From the NCBI GenBank assembly GCA_949285935.1, contig CASEAH010000102.1:1-39031 (forward strand): DNA of 39,031 bases, written 5' to 3'. Origin of the DNA: an uncultured Oscillospiraceae bacterium (lineage in GTDB: Bacteria > Bacillota > Clostridia > Oscillospirales > Ruminococcaceae). Under the pieces are notes generated by a model that was not told the DNA's origin, made no database searches, and saw nothing but the letters and a program-made list of their open reading frames with translations. The position numbers were made by a program, and so were the translations under genes. How positions within the stretch are numbered: position 1 is the first letter of the stretch; each line of letters starts with the position of its first letter. Of this stretch, positions 1 to 8,424 are shown piece after piece.

Positions 1-90
1 GTCTGTCATTTCGGATTTCCATCCATTTTTCTCCTTCCATTCCGACTTCCTTTCCGCTCCATTGTTTTGGTTCGGAAAAAAGTCTATCAT
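1..90 (-). CDS. N-terminus of an unidentified protein, cut by the window edge
   Basis: An open frame starts with ATG at 90 on the minus strand and runs off the left edge after 30 codons. It is preceded by a strong ribosome site (GAGAGGAGG, 5 nt before the ATG). The visible residues begin MIDFFPNQNN and are hydrophilic and rich in Lys and Glu; there is no signal peptide or recognisable motif. An extended -10 like element (TGATAAAAT on the minus strand, around 143-151) lies about 55 bp upstream. The gene runs in the same direction as the PTS operon but is separated from it by a terminator, so it is probably an independent unit. Function cannot be assigned. Confidence 0.55.
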   Translation of the reverse strand, partial: MIDFFPNQNNGAERKSEWKEKNGWKSEMTD

Positions 91-511
91 GTATTCCTCC
101 TCTCTGCCAGAATCCTACATTTTTTATCCGGCGTTTTTTTCCATTTTATCATTGGCGCTGACAGGAGGCAGTGCCCTGAAAAGTTCCCTGACCTGCAGAT
201 CCTTTTTTTGATAAAAACACCTTAGGAACCTTGTGCCACAATCGTTTAAAACTAAACTAGGCGCAAGAAATCTGCAGAGCTTGAAAGATACCATTGAAGA
301 AAAAAGGCCGCATAGAACGTATCAGCGGTGTTTTGCATAGTTTACAGATCTAAAAAGAATGATTGTGCCCGTGTTATCGCATCGATAACACGGTTCCCGT
401 CGCCCCGCAGATATGTTTGGTCGGGATAGGGCATCCTGCGCAACCGATGGAGAGGTTTTGTGGGGGGATAGCATAGACCAAAGACAGCGTAGTGAAAAAG
501 AGTTCCGGCTC
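91..511. other. gene-free stretch between the PTS operon terminator and the left-edge gene
   Basis: No reading frame here has both a convincing ribosome site and a recognisable product. The only clear structure is the 25-bp palindrome at 369-393, listed separately. Short open stretches on the plus strand around 280-352 have no start signal. Confidence 0.5.
369..393. promoter_or_regulatory. 25-bp perfect palindrome, possible LacI-type operator
   Basis: Two 11-bp arms (CCGTGTTATCG / CGATAACACGG) flank a 3-nt spacer. The core TGTTATCG-CAT-CGATAACA resembles the TGTTA...TAACA half-sites of LacI/GalR-family operators. No T-run follows on either strand, so it is unlikely to be an intrinsic terminator. 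The cognate regulator is not in the window. Which gene it controls is unknown; the left-edge gene starts about 280 bp away. Confidence 0.35.
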
Positions 512-557
512 AAAAAAGAAGGGCTGAGCAAGATGTTTTGCACAGCCCTTCTTTTTA
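512..557 (-). terminator. intrinsic terminator of the PTS operon
   Basis: Arms AAAAGAAGGGCTG and CAGCCCTTCTTTT form a stem around a loop of about 17 nt. On the minus strand the stem runs into TTTTTT. It begins at the ptsH stop codon (555-557), so it closes the operon. The A-rich side on the other strand makes it plausibly bidirectional. Confidence 0.75.
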
Positions 558-824
558 TTCGCTCAGTTCATTTTCAATTAAATTTGCCAATGCTTCCACA
601 GCTTCCTGTTCATCCGGCCCCTGGGCAGCGATCAGCGCTTCTTCACCGTGGGCCAGCCCCAAGGTAAGCAACAAAATAATGGACTTGGCATTGACCGCCT
701 TTGCATTACTCAACCGTTGGATCGTAATATCTGAGCGGTATTTGCCGGCGAGACGAACAAATTCCGAAGCCGGGCGGGCATGAAGCCCCGTTTCATTTTT
801 TATGATGACATTTTTTTCATACAT
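555..824 (-). CDS. ptsH: HPr-like phosphocarrier protein
   Basis: This 89-residue protein matches the size and fold signature of HPr, which carries phosphate from Enzyme I to the EIIA domains in the cytoplasm. The active-site motif GLHARPA places the phosphorylated histidine at residue 15. The NAKSI segment carries a serine (48) at the position equivalent to Ser46 of Gram-positive HPr, the target of HPr kinase. The start lies 8 bp inside the end of ptsI, so translation is probably coupled. It is the last gene of a leftward operon that also encodes EIIC, EIIB, EIIA, a regulator and Enzyme I. The general PTS genes usually sit apart from substrate-specific ones, so this HPr may be dedicated to the local transporter. 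Confidence 0.95.
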   Translation of the reverse strand: MYEKNVIIKNETGLHARPASEFVRLAGKYRSDITIQRLSNAKAVNAKSIILLLTLGLAHGEEALIAAQGPDEQEAVEALANLIENELSE

Positions 825-2564
825 CCATATCCACTCCCATTTTCGCTCGAAAGGCTATCAGCGTTTCTTTGATCTCTTTTTCCAGCCCCAAAGCAAGGAT
901 GTTTTGGGCAACGGTTTGGGCCTCCGCCATGCTTATATGGCGGATTGTTTGTTTGACGCCTGCAATGGAGGCAATTCCCATGCTGAACGAGCAAACGCCG
1001 AGCCCCAGTAAAGCGGGAATGGCCAGAGGATCGCCTCCTAGTTCTCCGCAAACGCCCACGCTTTTTCCCGCTTCCCAGAATTTTTGGGCCACATAACCGA
1101 TTAGCCGGAACATTCCAGGATGGTAGTCTTGGTAATAGGGTTTTACCAAGGGATTCATGCGGTCCGCCGCGCAGAGATACTGACAGAGATCATTGGTGCC
1201 GATACTGACAAAATCAACCTCTGCGGCAATGAGGTCGGCAATCATGGCCACCGCAGGGATCTCAATCATAACGCCGATTTTGATGCTGTGATTCCACGGG
1301 ATGTTGTTTTGGTCCAGCGCGATGCCTTCGTCCTGGATCATCGCTTTGAACCGGCGGATGTCCTCTAAAGAGCCTATCATAGGAGCCATAATGCAAAGAT
1401 TTCCAAAAGCAGAGGCCCGAAGCACCGCGCGCAGCTGTGTTCTGAAAATTTGTTCCTGGTCAAAGCAAAACCGGATCCCGCGAAGCCCCAGGAAAGGATT
1501 AGCCTCTACTGGAAGATTCAGATGCTTCAGCTGCTTATCCCCGCCAATATCCAGTGTGCGCAGCACCACCGGCTTTTCCCCAACTTTTCCCCAAAGCGTT
1601 CCGCCACTTTTTTATAGACATTGAATTGCTCCTCTTCGGTGGGCAAGTGGTCATCGGTTAAAAATAGGAATTCCGTCCGAAAAAGGCCGGAGCCGTCACA
1701 GTGGGCTGCTCCCAGCAGCTCCTGCGGATCCGCTGAAGTGATGTTCAGTCTCACCTGGATCCGCTCTCCGTCTTTCGTCACCGGTTCCGTGTCCAGAAAC
1801 TGTCTGATGTTCCGTTGTTTCTGCTCTAACTTTTGACGGAGCAGTTCGGATTTGAAAAGCTCTTCTGGAGTAGGCTGAACGGTAACAGTGCCTTCCAGGG
1901 CATCCAGAAGAACGGTTTCAGAATCTTTCAGTTGTGTCAAGGCATCCTGCACGCCAAGAATCGCAGGGATTCCAAAGCTCCTCGCAATAATGGCTGTATG
2001 GGAGGTGGAGCCGCCCACCTCGGCGATGATTCCCAGCACCTTTTCCCGGTCCAACGCTGCTGCATCACTGGGGAAAAGTTCCTCTGCCACGATGATAACC
2101 GGTTCAGAGAGCATCGTCAAATTTTTTTCTTCTCCGCCTAAGCAGCACCGGATCAATCTGCTTTTGACGTCGCAAAGATCGCTGGCCCGTTCCTTCATGG
2201 CGGTGTTTCCAGATTCTCTAAGTAATTGGGCGTAGGTGCTATAAACTCGTTCCACAGAGGAATCTGCGGACAAGCATTGTGTTGTAATTGCAGCGCGGAT
2301 TTCCTCATCCATGATCGGATCCGCCAGAATATCTTGGTGGGCAAGGAGGATGGCCGCTTGATCAGGATCATTGGTTTGCAGGCGTTCTACCAGGATCGTA
2401 AGTTCCCGGTTGGCCGCGGCTTTGGCCTTTTCAAATGTCTTTAGTTCTTCTTCTATCGCTGCAATTTCAATGTGGCGCATCTCTCTTGTTGATTGAAAGG
2501 GCGTATACAGCAGAACTTTTCCGGATACGATTCCCTCCGATACAGGTTTTCCAAAAAGCTTCAT
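817..2564 (-). pseudogene. ptsI: PTS Enzyme I, frameshifted by an 11-bp tandem duplication
   Basis: Enzyme I takes phosphate from PEP and passes it to HPr. The start ATG at 2564 gives MKLFGKPVSEG and follows AAAGGGG by 8 nt. The phosphohistidine is at residue 189 in GGSTSHTA, the same number as in E. coli. The C-terminal PEP domain holds the GVCGELGGDP motif with the catalytic cysteine. The frame breaks at 1573-1594, where CTTTTCCCCAA is repeated exactly in tandem. Deleting one copy gives a continuous 578-residue protein reading FGEKPVVLRTLD, the normal family length. As written, the upstream frame ends near 1527 after 25 or fewer aberrant residues, leaving the phosphohistidine domain without the PEP-binding barrel. 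A GTG at 1569 opens the downstream frame but has no good ribosome site. This could be a real reversible mutation or an assembly error. Confidence 0.93.
1573..1594. repeat. two tandem copies of an 11-bp unit inside ptsI
   Basis: CTTTTCCCCAA occupies 1573-1583 and again 1584-1594 with no mismatch. Eleven is not a multiple of three, so the extra copy shifts the ptsI frame. The one-copy state is in frame through the conserved GEKPVVLRT stretch. Confidence 0.95.
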
Positions 2565-2610
2565 CCGCATTTCCCCTTTATGTTTCATTTCAATTGCCCG
2601 CTTTTTCAGA

Positions 2611-4770
2611 TTATTCCATGTTGCCGTAGTATTGATAGAAAATCCGGACCAGATCTGATGTGCTGTCTGCGGAGGCCAGGTCGCGGACAAAATTGGGATG
2701 CGTTTCAATTAGATTCAGCAGCTCGTCCAATGCCCTGGCATGCTTTTCACTATCAACTAACGAGAGGGTCATTACAACAGAAATAGAGACTGCGCTTTGT
2801 TTCAGCTGGATGCAGATTGGGTGCTTCAATGTGATCATTGACATAGACAACTTGTTTTCGGGGCGGGGAGCCGCATGGGGCATACAGATTCCCGGTGCAA
2901 GGATGGAATAATTGTTGTATTCATTTTTTACCGCAATCATATCGTCAACATAGCCTTGGGTGATCGCACGGTTAGCCAACAAAATGCCGGCGGATTTTAC
3001 GACGGCTTCATCCCAGTCCTGCGCTTCCATATTTGCGCAAAAATTTTTCTGAGGCAAAATTTCCAGCAATGACGGGAAGCAGGGGGCTTTCTGCGCACTT
3101 TGAGCGGTCACCTCAATTAAGCCCCGAATATCTTTGATCAGCTTTTCTTTGTTTTGAATGGAGCAAGTATTGCCAATAATTCGTATCAGATCTTCAATTC
3201 GATGTTCCAAGTTATTGGAAACTGAGTTTTTCTCTTTGTTAAAAAATGACGCTATTCTGTTTATATCCGTTTTGGTCAGTATGGGATTGACCTGTAGAAT
3301 CGGTTTGACGAATGGGACCGGGATTCTGACGGTAGTTAACACCAGATCTACATTGGAAAAATCATAGTGGTTGATGTCGGACACCGACAGTTTTCCTACC
3401 ACCCTGATCCGTGGAAATTCCTTTTCTAACATGGTCTGTATCAGTTTGACAGTCGCGGTGCCCTGCCCGCACACCAGCGCCACCCGGGTAAAAAACTGGA
3501 GCTGCTGCGCACAGGCCTGTTTAACAGCGGCTTCGATATAAATAGCGAGAAAACCAATTTCGCTTTCGTCAAACGTAATCTGAAAACGACGTTGGATTTC
3601 CCCGGCGGCCTCCGTGCAGAGCGAGTATATTTCTTTGAAATTGTGTTTGATGTCATCCAGCAGCAGGTTGTTTTGGGGGACATTGAACTTGGACCGGATC
3701 ACAGCAAACTTCAGGTGTGACTGCAGGGCATCCATGAGCTCGCTGCCCGCTGATAGGGTTACATGCATTCTTTTCTGAACAATTTCAATGAAAATATCCA
3801 GAATATCGTTTGCAATTTTATTTTCCTGTTCTAGATAGATCCCGTTTTTGACCTTGCTGGTACTTACAATGTAAAGTGCAATGAGGCATATTTCTTCTTC
3901 GATTGCATCTGTATCAGATAAAAACTGGTTTAATACCGGATAGAGAGATTTTTGAATTGAATCATAGCCCGCGTATTTCCGGACTCTCTGAAATTGCCAG
4001 CCTTCTACTGTGCAGCGGCAGCCAGAGAAAATGCGGAAGATGCTGAAAAGGATATAGTAGAAAACCCAGAGAAAAGCATCGGCCGAAAGGGCGATCTCCA
4101 GGTTCTCGGAAATCTCATTTAAAACGTCGATCACCATATTGGGGTCTGCAATCTGGGTGATTTTTTTTAGAAGCAGGCTGTCTTCAATGAGCATGGTTCT
4201 GCGGTCTGGGGGCGGCGCGGGAATGATGCGATTAAAGAAGTTGTATTTGTCCGTATTCTCTGACAAATAACTGGCCACTGCGCTCCTCAACCGCATTTCA
4301 GAGGCGCAGAGATACAGGCCTCTTTTTTTGTCGCGGGACAAGAGAATATCGTTTTCCCTCAGCCAGCTCTCCGCGGCTTTCAGATCTTTGTTGATCGTGG
4401 CTCTGCAGACAAAAAGCTGCTCTGCAATATCCCGCTTCTTGATCCCCGAAGCATTCAAAATCAGCAGTTCGGAAATGATCTTTACCCGCTCTTTCACAGT
4501 GAGGTGAAGATCTTGATTGATGACGGCTCTGCTGTATTCCTGAAGCAAAAGGCGGGCCGCCGGCTTATCATTTAAGAAGATTCCCTTTTTGGGGATAGAT
4601 GAAAGGGCGATTCCGTTTTCATTTAGCCAGCTTTTCAAAAGGTTAATGTCGTATCGAATTGTCCGTTCACTGACATTGATCTTGGCAGAAATGCGCTTTA
4701 CCGTGATTGGAGCATTCTCTTCAGACAATATTTCTAGAATACCCAAACACCTGCTGGTTATTGTGATCAT
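2611..4770 (-). CDS. PRD-containing transcriptional activator, MtlR/LicR type, with EIIB and EIIA domains
   Basis: This 719-residue regulator has two N-terminal helix-turn-helix domains (about 5-60 and 95-160), two PTS-regulation domains (about 190-305 and 320-425), a Gat-type EIIB-like domain with Cys434 in VCGQGTA, and a C-terminal fructose/mannitol-type EIIA domain with His632 in MPHAAP. Such proteins bind DNA and sense PTS flux by phosphorylation. Of the usual PRD histidines only the first one of PRD2 is obvious (about 352, in SHLKFAVIR). The others appear replaced (LYIVS, IYIEA), so control may rest on PRD2 plus the EIIB/EIIA domains. ATG 4770 follows GGGGGG by 8 nt; the GTG 9 nt upstream is less well placed. 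It lies between gatA and ptsI and probably activates this operon. Confidence 0.9.
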   Translation of the reverse strand: MITITSRCLGILEILSEENAPITVKRISAKINVSERTIRYDINLLKSWLNENGIALSSIPKKGIFLNDKPAARLLLQEYSRAVINQDLHLTVKERVKIISELLILNASGIKKRDIAEQLFVCRATINKDLKAAESWLRENDILLSRDKKRGLYLCASEMRLRSAVASYLSENTDKYNFFNRIIPAPPPDRRTMLIEDSLLLKKITQIADPNMVIDVLNEISENLEIALSADAFLWVFYYILFSIFRIFSGCRCTVEGWQFQRVRKYAGYDSIQKSLYPVLNQFLSDTDAIEEEICLIALYIVSTSKVKNGIYLEQENKIANDILDIFIEIVQKRMHVTLSAGSELMDALQSHLKFAVIRSKFNVPQNNLLLDDIKHNFKEIYSLCTEAAGEIQRRFQITFDESEIGFLAIYIEAAVKQACAQQLQFFTRVALVCGQGTATVKLIQTMLEKEFPRIRVVGKLSVSDINHYDFSNVDLVLTTVRIPVPFVKPILQVNPILTKTDINRIASFFNKEKNSVSNNLEHRIEDLIRIIGNTCSIQNKEKLIKDIRGLIEVTAQSAQKAPCFPSLLEILPQKNFCANMEAQDWDEAVVKSAGILLANRAITQGYVDDMIAVKNEYNNYSILAPGICMPHAAPRPENKLSMSMITLKHPICIQLKQSAVSISVVMTLSLVDSEKHARALDELLNLIETHPNFVRDLASADSTSDLVRIFYQYYGNME

Positions 4771-4839
4771 CCCTTTCACCCCCCTTTTGCATTAGATCGT
4801 GATTTGTTGAGAATCATTGAAAATTATAGCGGCTGTCTA

Positions 4840-5310
4840 TTAGTTTTGGAACAGATATGCTTTAATCAACTGGCAGATCTCTTCTGCGTTTCCGGTGCGC
4901 TTAAAGCGATTACACCAATTTTCGTCGATAAACATTTCACTGATTCTGCTGAGGATGTCCAGGTGGAGATCAGGATTTTTCAGTGCCAAAACAAAAACGG
5001 CCTCCACGTCAACAGCTTTTTCCGGATCTTCCATACTGAAAAATGTCACTGGACGGAAACACTTTCCAACGGCAATGGCAGAGGTATTTACATCTGCCGG
5101 AGAGGTGTGAGCCAAAGCAATGTTGATATAAGGGAACATTAACCCGGTGGGATACTCCTTTTCGCGGGCGATCAGGTCCCCGGAAAACTGGCTGTTTACA
5201 AATCCCTGCGCCTCAAGCCTGACAGCTAAGGCGTTCAGGGCGTCTTCTTTTTGGGTGCATGTAAGGCAAGGGTCGATGGATTTTTCATTCATATTGATGA
5301 TTTGTTTCAT
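4840..5310 (-). CDS. gatA: PTS EIIA component, galactitol/fructose type
   Basis: The 156-residue product is a free-standing EIIA of the PTS_EIIA_2 fold, which moves phosphate from HPr-His to the EIIB cysteine. The active histidine is residue 68 in IALAHTSP. ATG 5310 is preceded by GGAG with a 6-nt gap; an earlier in-frame start at 5343 has no such site. It lies between gatB and the regulator gene, each about 70-115 bp away. The gap to gatB contains a perfect 39-bp hairpin. The substrate is unknown; similarity to galactitol components gives the family, not the sugar. Confidence 0.9.
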   Translation of the reverse strand: MKQIINMNEKSIDPCLTCTQKEDALNALAVRLEAQGFVNSQFSGDLIAREKEYPTGLMFPYINIALAHTSPADVNTSAIAVGKCFRPVTFFSMEDPEKAVDVEAVFVLALKNPDLHLDILSRISEMFIDENWCNRFKRTGNAEEICQLIKAYLFQN

Positions 5311-5365
5311 TTCTTGCTCCGTATTTGGTGATTGTTGGACCAATCAAAGCCACAGGGATCTGGTA

Positions 5366-5404
5366 AATTTGAGCATTGGTAAATTGTTTACCAATGCTCA
5401 AATT
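5366..5404 (-). repeat. perfect 18-bp inverted repeat between gatB and gatA
   Basis: The arms 5366-5383 and 5387-5404 are exact reverse complements around a 3-nt centre. No T-run follows the stem in the direction of transcription, so it is not a standard terminator. In mRNA it would make a very stable hairpin between two PTS cistrons and could set their relative levels by blocking 3'-exonucleases. As DNA it could be a binding site. The local regulator has DNA-binding HTH domains rather than an RNA-binding CAT domain, so an antiterminator target is unlikely. Confidence 0.85.
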
Positions 5405-5426
5405 GATACGGCAGGAGATCAGCGGT

Positions 5427-5723
5427 CTATTCAACAATCTCGTTCAAAGCGTTTTCTACTTCTTGAAATACTTTGCCTGCGTTAATGCCGGTCAAAAGAG
5501 GAGTACCGATAATGCTGCGCAGACCCTGTACATTTTTGACAGGACTGGATGTAACCAATACATCGATGGCCCCCAGCTCCGCCTTGGCCGGAATTTCCAC
5601 GAACTTGCAGATGTTGATGGAGACATCCTTCCTGCTCGTTTCCCGGAAATACTTTTCCAGCTTCATGGCGATACTTTTGGAGGTGCAGGTCCCCTGGCCA
5701 CATGCTACCATAATCTTTTTCAT
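5427..5723 (-). CDS. gatB: PTS EIIB component, galactitol type
   Basis: This 98-residue protein begins MKKIMVACGQG; the P-loop-like CGQGTCTSK carries the phosphorylated cysteine at residue 8. This is typical of EIIB-Gat, which passes phosphate to the substrate during transport by EIIC. Two consecutive ATGs (5726, 5723) follow GGGGGG; the second has better spacing (7 nt). It lies downstream of gatC and upstream of gatA. Its sequence is related to the EIIB-like domain in the regulator at 2611-4770, which shares the VCGQGTA pattern. Confidence 0.92.
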   Translation of the reverse strand: MKKIMVACGQGTCTSKSIAMKLEKYFRETSRKDVSINICKFVEIPAKAELGAIDVLVTSSPVKNVQGLRSIIGTPLLTGINAGKVFQEVENALNEIVE

Positions 5724-5797
5724 CATTTTACCCCCCAATATTTTTTATTAGATAACATAAAAGCGCAAAAGTCAATGGCACAGGCCGCAATCAGAGT

Positions 5798-7063
5798 TTA
5801 GTAGAAGAGGCCAAAGACCTTGTAGAGCAGTAAGTAGAGCGGGTTGGCACCAATGCCGAGGCTGTTGCCAATCACGCCTTCGCCATAACCTGCGCCAAGG
5901 GCGTTGGCAACTTCGGTATACATGGGGGCGGTAATGGTGCAGACATAAAGCGCAATGGTAAAGACAATCACGCCAGAGAGCACCCCTCTGAAAATATTTC
6001 CTTTGCAGTAGGGCACGCACATGGATACCAGGAAGGGCGCCGCAATGGCAAGATCCGCCATGGGGAGAAATTTGTTGCCTGGAAGGATAATGGCTAGGAC
6101 AAGAATGATGGGAACCAGCAGTAAACCGGCAGAGATCACGTCAGGCATACCGATGAGAATTGCGGCGTCAAGGCCGATATATAGTTTCCTCTTGAGTCGC
6201 TTCTCAGAAAATTCCCGCATGCCGTCGACGATGGGTAGGGTACCCTCTGCAAAGAAATGAATGCACTTGGGGAACAGAAGCATAAATGCAGTCAGCGTGA
6301 TGGCAAAGGATGCGATGTCGGCGACGGGAAGCTTTGCGACGATACCAAGAATAATACCGATTACAAACCCCAAGGTAGAAGGGTCGATGAGGCCGGAAAA
6401 TCTCTTTTCAATGGCCTCCCGGCTGATGTCAATTTTAGAAAGGAATGGGATTCTTTCCACAATGCTGTTGACCAAGAACCCGATAGGGGCAAAAATGGCG
6501 ACACTGCCATGGGGGATCGAAACACCCTCTAGATCAAATGTTTCAGCAATTTTGGGCGCGGTGATGTCTGCAATTTTGAGTGTAACGGCTTCGACAATAA
6601 AGAAGGTGAGGAAAGCAAAGAGAAGGTTTTCGCCGGAGAAATGGTAAACGACAACCGCGGGAATGGAGTACATGCCCCAGTTGCAAATATCGATGTTGAA
6701 CGTATCGGTAAACTTCACCGCGATCAGCAGGAGGTTGATAACCAAAGTGCCTGCTAAGAAAATGGAAAAATAGGAGAAATGATAGTTAAGGATTGAAAGG
6801 GAACCAGTTCCAATGTCGATCATGGAAAATTTGAAATTGGAGGACTCGATAACCCTTGAAAGAACGGGGCTGGCTGCACTGGCAAACATCCCGATCATGG
6901 TGTTCATGCCGACAACGCCTGTACCTACATACAATGCGCACTTAAATGCGTTCATGATTTTCAGCCTGCCAAGAAAAAGGGCGATGAGGAAAATGCCGAC
7001 CATCATAGAAACTGCAGCGGGTAGATTGAAGAACCAATTTAAGCCATTCATAATACTACTCAT
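5798..7063 (-). CDS. gatC: PTS EIIC permease, galactitol family
   Basis: The 421-residue product is a polytopic membrane protein of the EIIC-Gat family, the translocation channel that hands substrate to EIIB. Long hydrophobic segments cover most of the chain. The family-like stretches include YHFSGENLL, PHGSVAIFAPIGF and GIGANPLYLLLYK at the C-terminus. ATG 7063 follows AAGGGG by 8 nt. It is the first gene of the leftward operon, downstream of a candidate promoter at 7149-7176. The usual galactitol partners (dehydrogenase GatD, tagatose-bisphosphate aldolase GatY) are absent. The divergent neighbours are TrpB- and TrpA-like instead, so the substrate is probably not galactitol. Confidence 0.93.
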   Translation of the reverse strand: MSSIMNGLNWFFNLPAAVSMMVGIFLIALFLGRLKIMNAFKCALYVGTGVVGMNTMIGMFASAASPVLSRVIESSNFKFSMIDIGTGSLSILNYHFSYFSIFLAGTLVINLLLIAVKFTDTFNIDICNWGMYSIPAVVVYHFSGENLLFAFLTFFIVEAVTLKIADITAPKIAETFDLEGVSIPHGSVAIFAPIGFLVNSIVERIPFLSKIDISREAIEKRFSGLIDPSTLGFVIGIILGIVAKLPVADIASFAITLTAFMLLFPKCIHFFAEGTLPIVDGMREFSEKRLKRKLYIGLDAAILIGMPDVISAGLLLVPIILVLAIILPGNKFLPMADLAIAAPFLVSMCVPYCKGNIFRGVLSGVIVFTIALYVCTITAPMYTEVANALGAGYGEGVIGNSLGIGANPLYLLLYKVFGLFY

Positions 7064-7148
7064 TCATGACACCCCTTTTGAAAATTTGAAGCGCGGTTTC
7101 AAAGTCGAAAGAAAGTTCCCCCTCCAGATAAAGGACTTCTTTAATTTC

Positions 7149-7176
7149 ATTCTAACATTTTTGGAATGATTGAAAA
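7149..7176 (-). promoter_or_regulatory. candidate promoter of the PTS operon
   Basis: On the minus strand TTTTCA (7171-7176) and TAGAAT (7149-7154) are 16 bp apart. The -10 box is preceded by TGT, making it an extended -10. It lies 86 bp upstream of the gatC ATG in the AT-rich divergent region. The weak -35 is consistent with activation by the operon's PRD regulator. Confidence 0.45.
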
Positions 7177-7328
7177 GTTTAGATATTTTCACTGATTTAT
7201 GCTGCAGTATTCGACAATAATCATGAGCCTTTCCATTTTGCATACTGGTGTAGCTCTTTCCTAAAAAGCCTTCATTCCCAGGAAAAACAGCAGCTTTTGC
7301 AGGGCTTTTGGATGAAAAAAAGTGAACT

Positions 7329-7357
7329 TTTCCGAAGAAAAGCACTTATGCTAATAT
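7329..7357 (+). promoter_or_regulatory. candidate promoter of the Trp-synthase-like operon
   Basis: TAATAT at 7352-7357 with TGC in front forms an extended -10 box. The sequence 17 bp upstream (TTTCCG) is a poor -35. It lies 57 bp before the TrpB-like ATG. Together with the PTS promoter it defines a 350-bp divergent control region without any gene. Confidence 0.45.
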
Positions 7358-7413
7358 GAATTCGAAGAACTGCGGCGCCAGAAGGCCGCAACGATAAAAG
7401 GAGGGGTGAAGCG

Positions 7414-8424
7414 ATGGCACTTTTTAAAAAAGAGCTTCGATTGGCAAGGTGGTTTGGTGATTTCGGTGGAGATGCCTTTGACAATGACTTCGTTACTCAG
7501 CCGGATAAAGGACCGCAGATCATAAATGCGTTATGTGCGGAGGATTTCGAGCCCTGTTTCAGGGAAATACTAAGCGCCATCCTTCCGGCGCCACTGCGGA
7601 TCAACAGCGTGTTTCTCCAAAGGGGTACGGAGTTGCTCTTGGCACCTGCATACGGCAAGTATTACAGCCTTGCAGGACAGTTGGCGTTGGCCCGGATGCA
7701 AAAGAAAACCCAGATTTATACCGCGACTTATTCTCGAGAGGTGGCGCAGGCAGTGGCTACCGCCTGTCAGAGGTTCGGTTTTGAGCTGACCATTTTTTTG
7801 GGGGCAAAACTTTCCCAGGATGCCCAGCTCGTCCAGACGCTGAAAGATCAAAATCACCATGTAGATCATCAGATGAGCTCGGAACTGCTGGATCTTCCCT
7901 ACTTTTATCTGGAACCAGGCATAACTGACCGCAGTACCAGCTTTGTGCTGCAGGCCGGCGCGAACTACGGCAACTATCCCCAACCGGCGCTGGTTGGTGT
8001 TCTGGCGGGCCTGTATGGGCAGGATCTGAAGAGAGCTTTGCCAACAACGCCGGAATGCCTGGTTGTCCCAATTTCGGACGGAACGGAAGCGATTGGCGCT
8101 TTCAAAGCTTTTATGGAGGACGAGTGCAGACTGATCACGGTAGAAGAAGCGGTTTCCCAAGAATACCATATTGTAGACTATTTTTCCTACACCCTTTCCA
8201 CCCGAAGCGCAGATGCGGAAAAACCCAACACAACTATCTGTCCTGAGCTCGCGTACTGGTGGAGGCAGGGGAAGGTTCTGCGCCTGGGCTGCGACAGGAT
8301 CCGCCCGGTGAACACATCCGATCTGGTTGACACCGGCCTTTCCCCACTGACGGCAAGGGCGGCTGCTCTGGCTTTGGAACAAAAAGAATTTCACAGAATG
8401 CTGGTACTGGAGGGAATGAGATGA
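7414..8424 (+). CDS. divergent TrpB-like PLP-fold protein
   Basis: This 336-residue protein resembles tryptophan synthase beta but is clearly not a standard TrpB (about 400 aa). The N-terminal GDFGGDAF recalls the TrpB GxFGG start. The segment LQRGTELLLAPAYGKYYSLAGQ aligns with [20 protein letters not shown] in TrpB and puts Lys82 at the PLP Schiff-base lysine (quoted here only as landmarks). The next segment reads TATYSREV where TrpB has ETGAGQHG, so the catalytic glutamate is missing. The PLP phosphate loop GGGSNA appears as SDGTEA. It may use PLP differently or be a non-catalytic partner. AAAGGAGGGG lies 7 nt before ATG. Its stop overlaps the next start (ATGA), implying coupled synthesis with the TrpA-like proteins. 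Confidence 0.7.
   Translation: MALFKKELRLARWFGDFGGDAFDNDFVTQPDKGPQIINALCAEDFEPCFREILSAILPAPLRINSVFLQRGTELLLAPAYGKYYSLAGQLALARMQKKTQIYTATYSREVAQAVATACQRFGFELTIFLGAKLSQDAQLVQTLKDQNHHVDHQMSSELLDLPYFYLEPGITDRSTSFVLQAGANYGNYPQPALVGVLAGLYGQDLKRALPTTPECLVVPISDGTEAIGAFKAFMEDECRLITVEEAVSQEYHIVDYFSYTLSTRSADAEKPNTTICPELAYWWRQGKVLRLGCDRIRPVNTSDLVDTGLSPLTARAAALALEQKEFHRMLVLEGMR

Noticed and set aside
5366-5404. Terminator between gatB and gatA
   Set aside because: No T-run follows the stem and gatA has no promoter-like sequence of its own.
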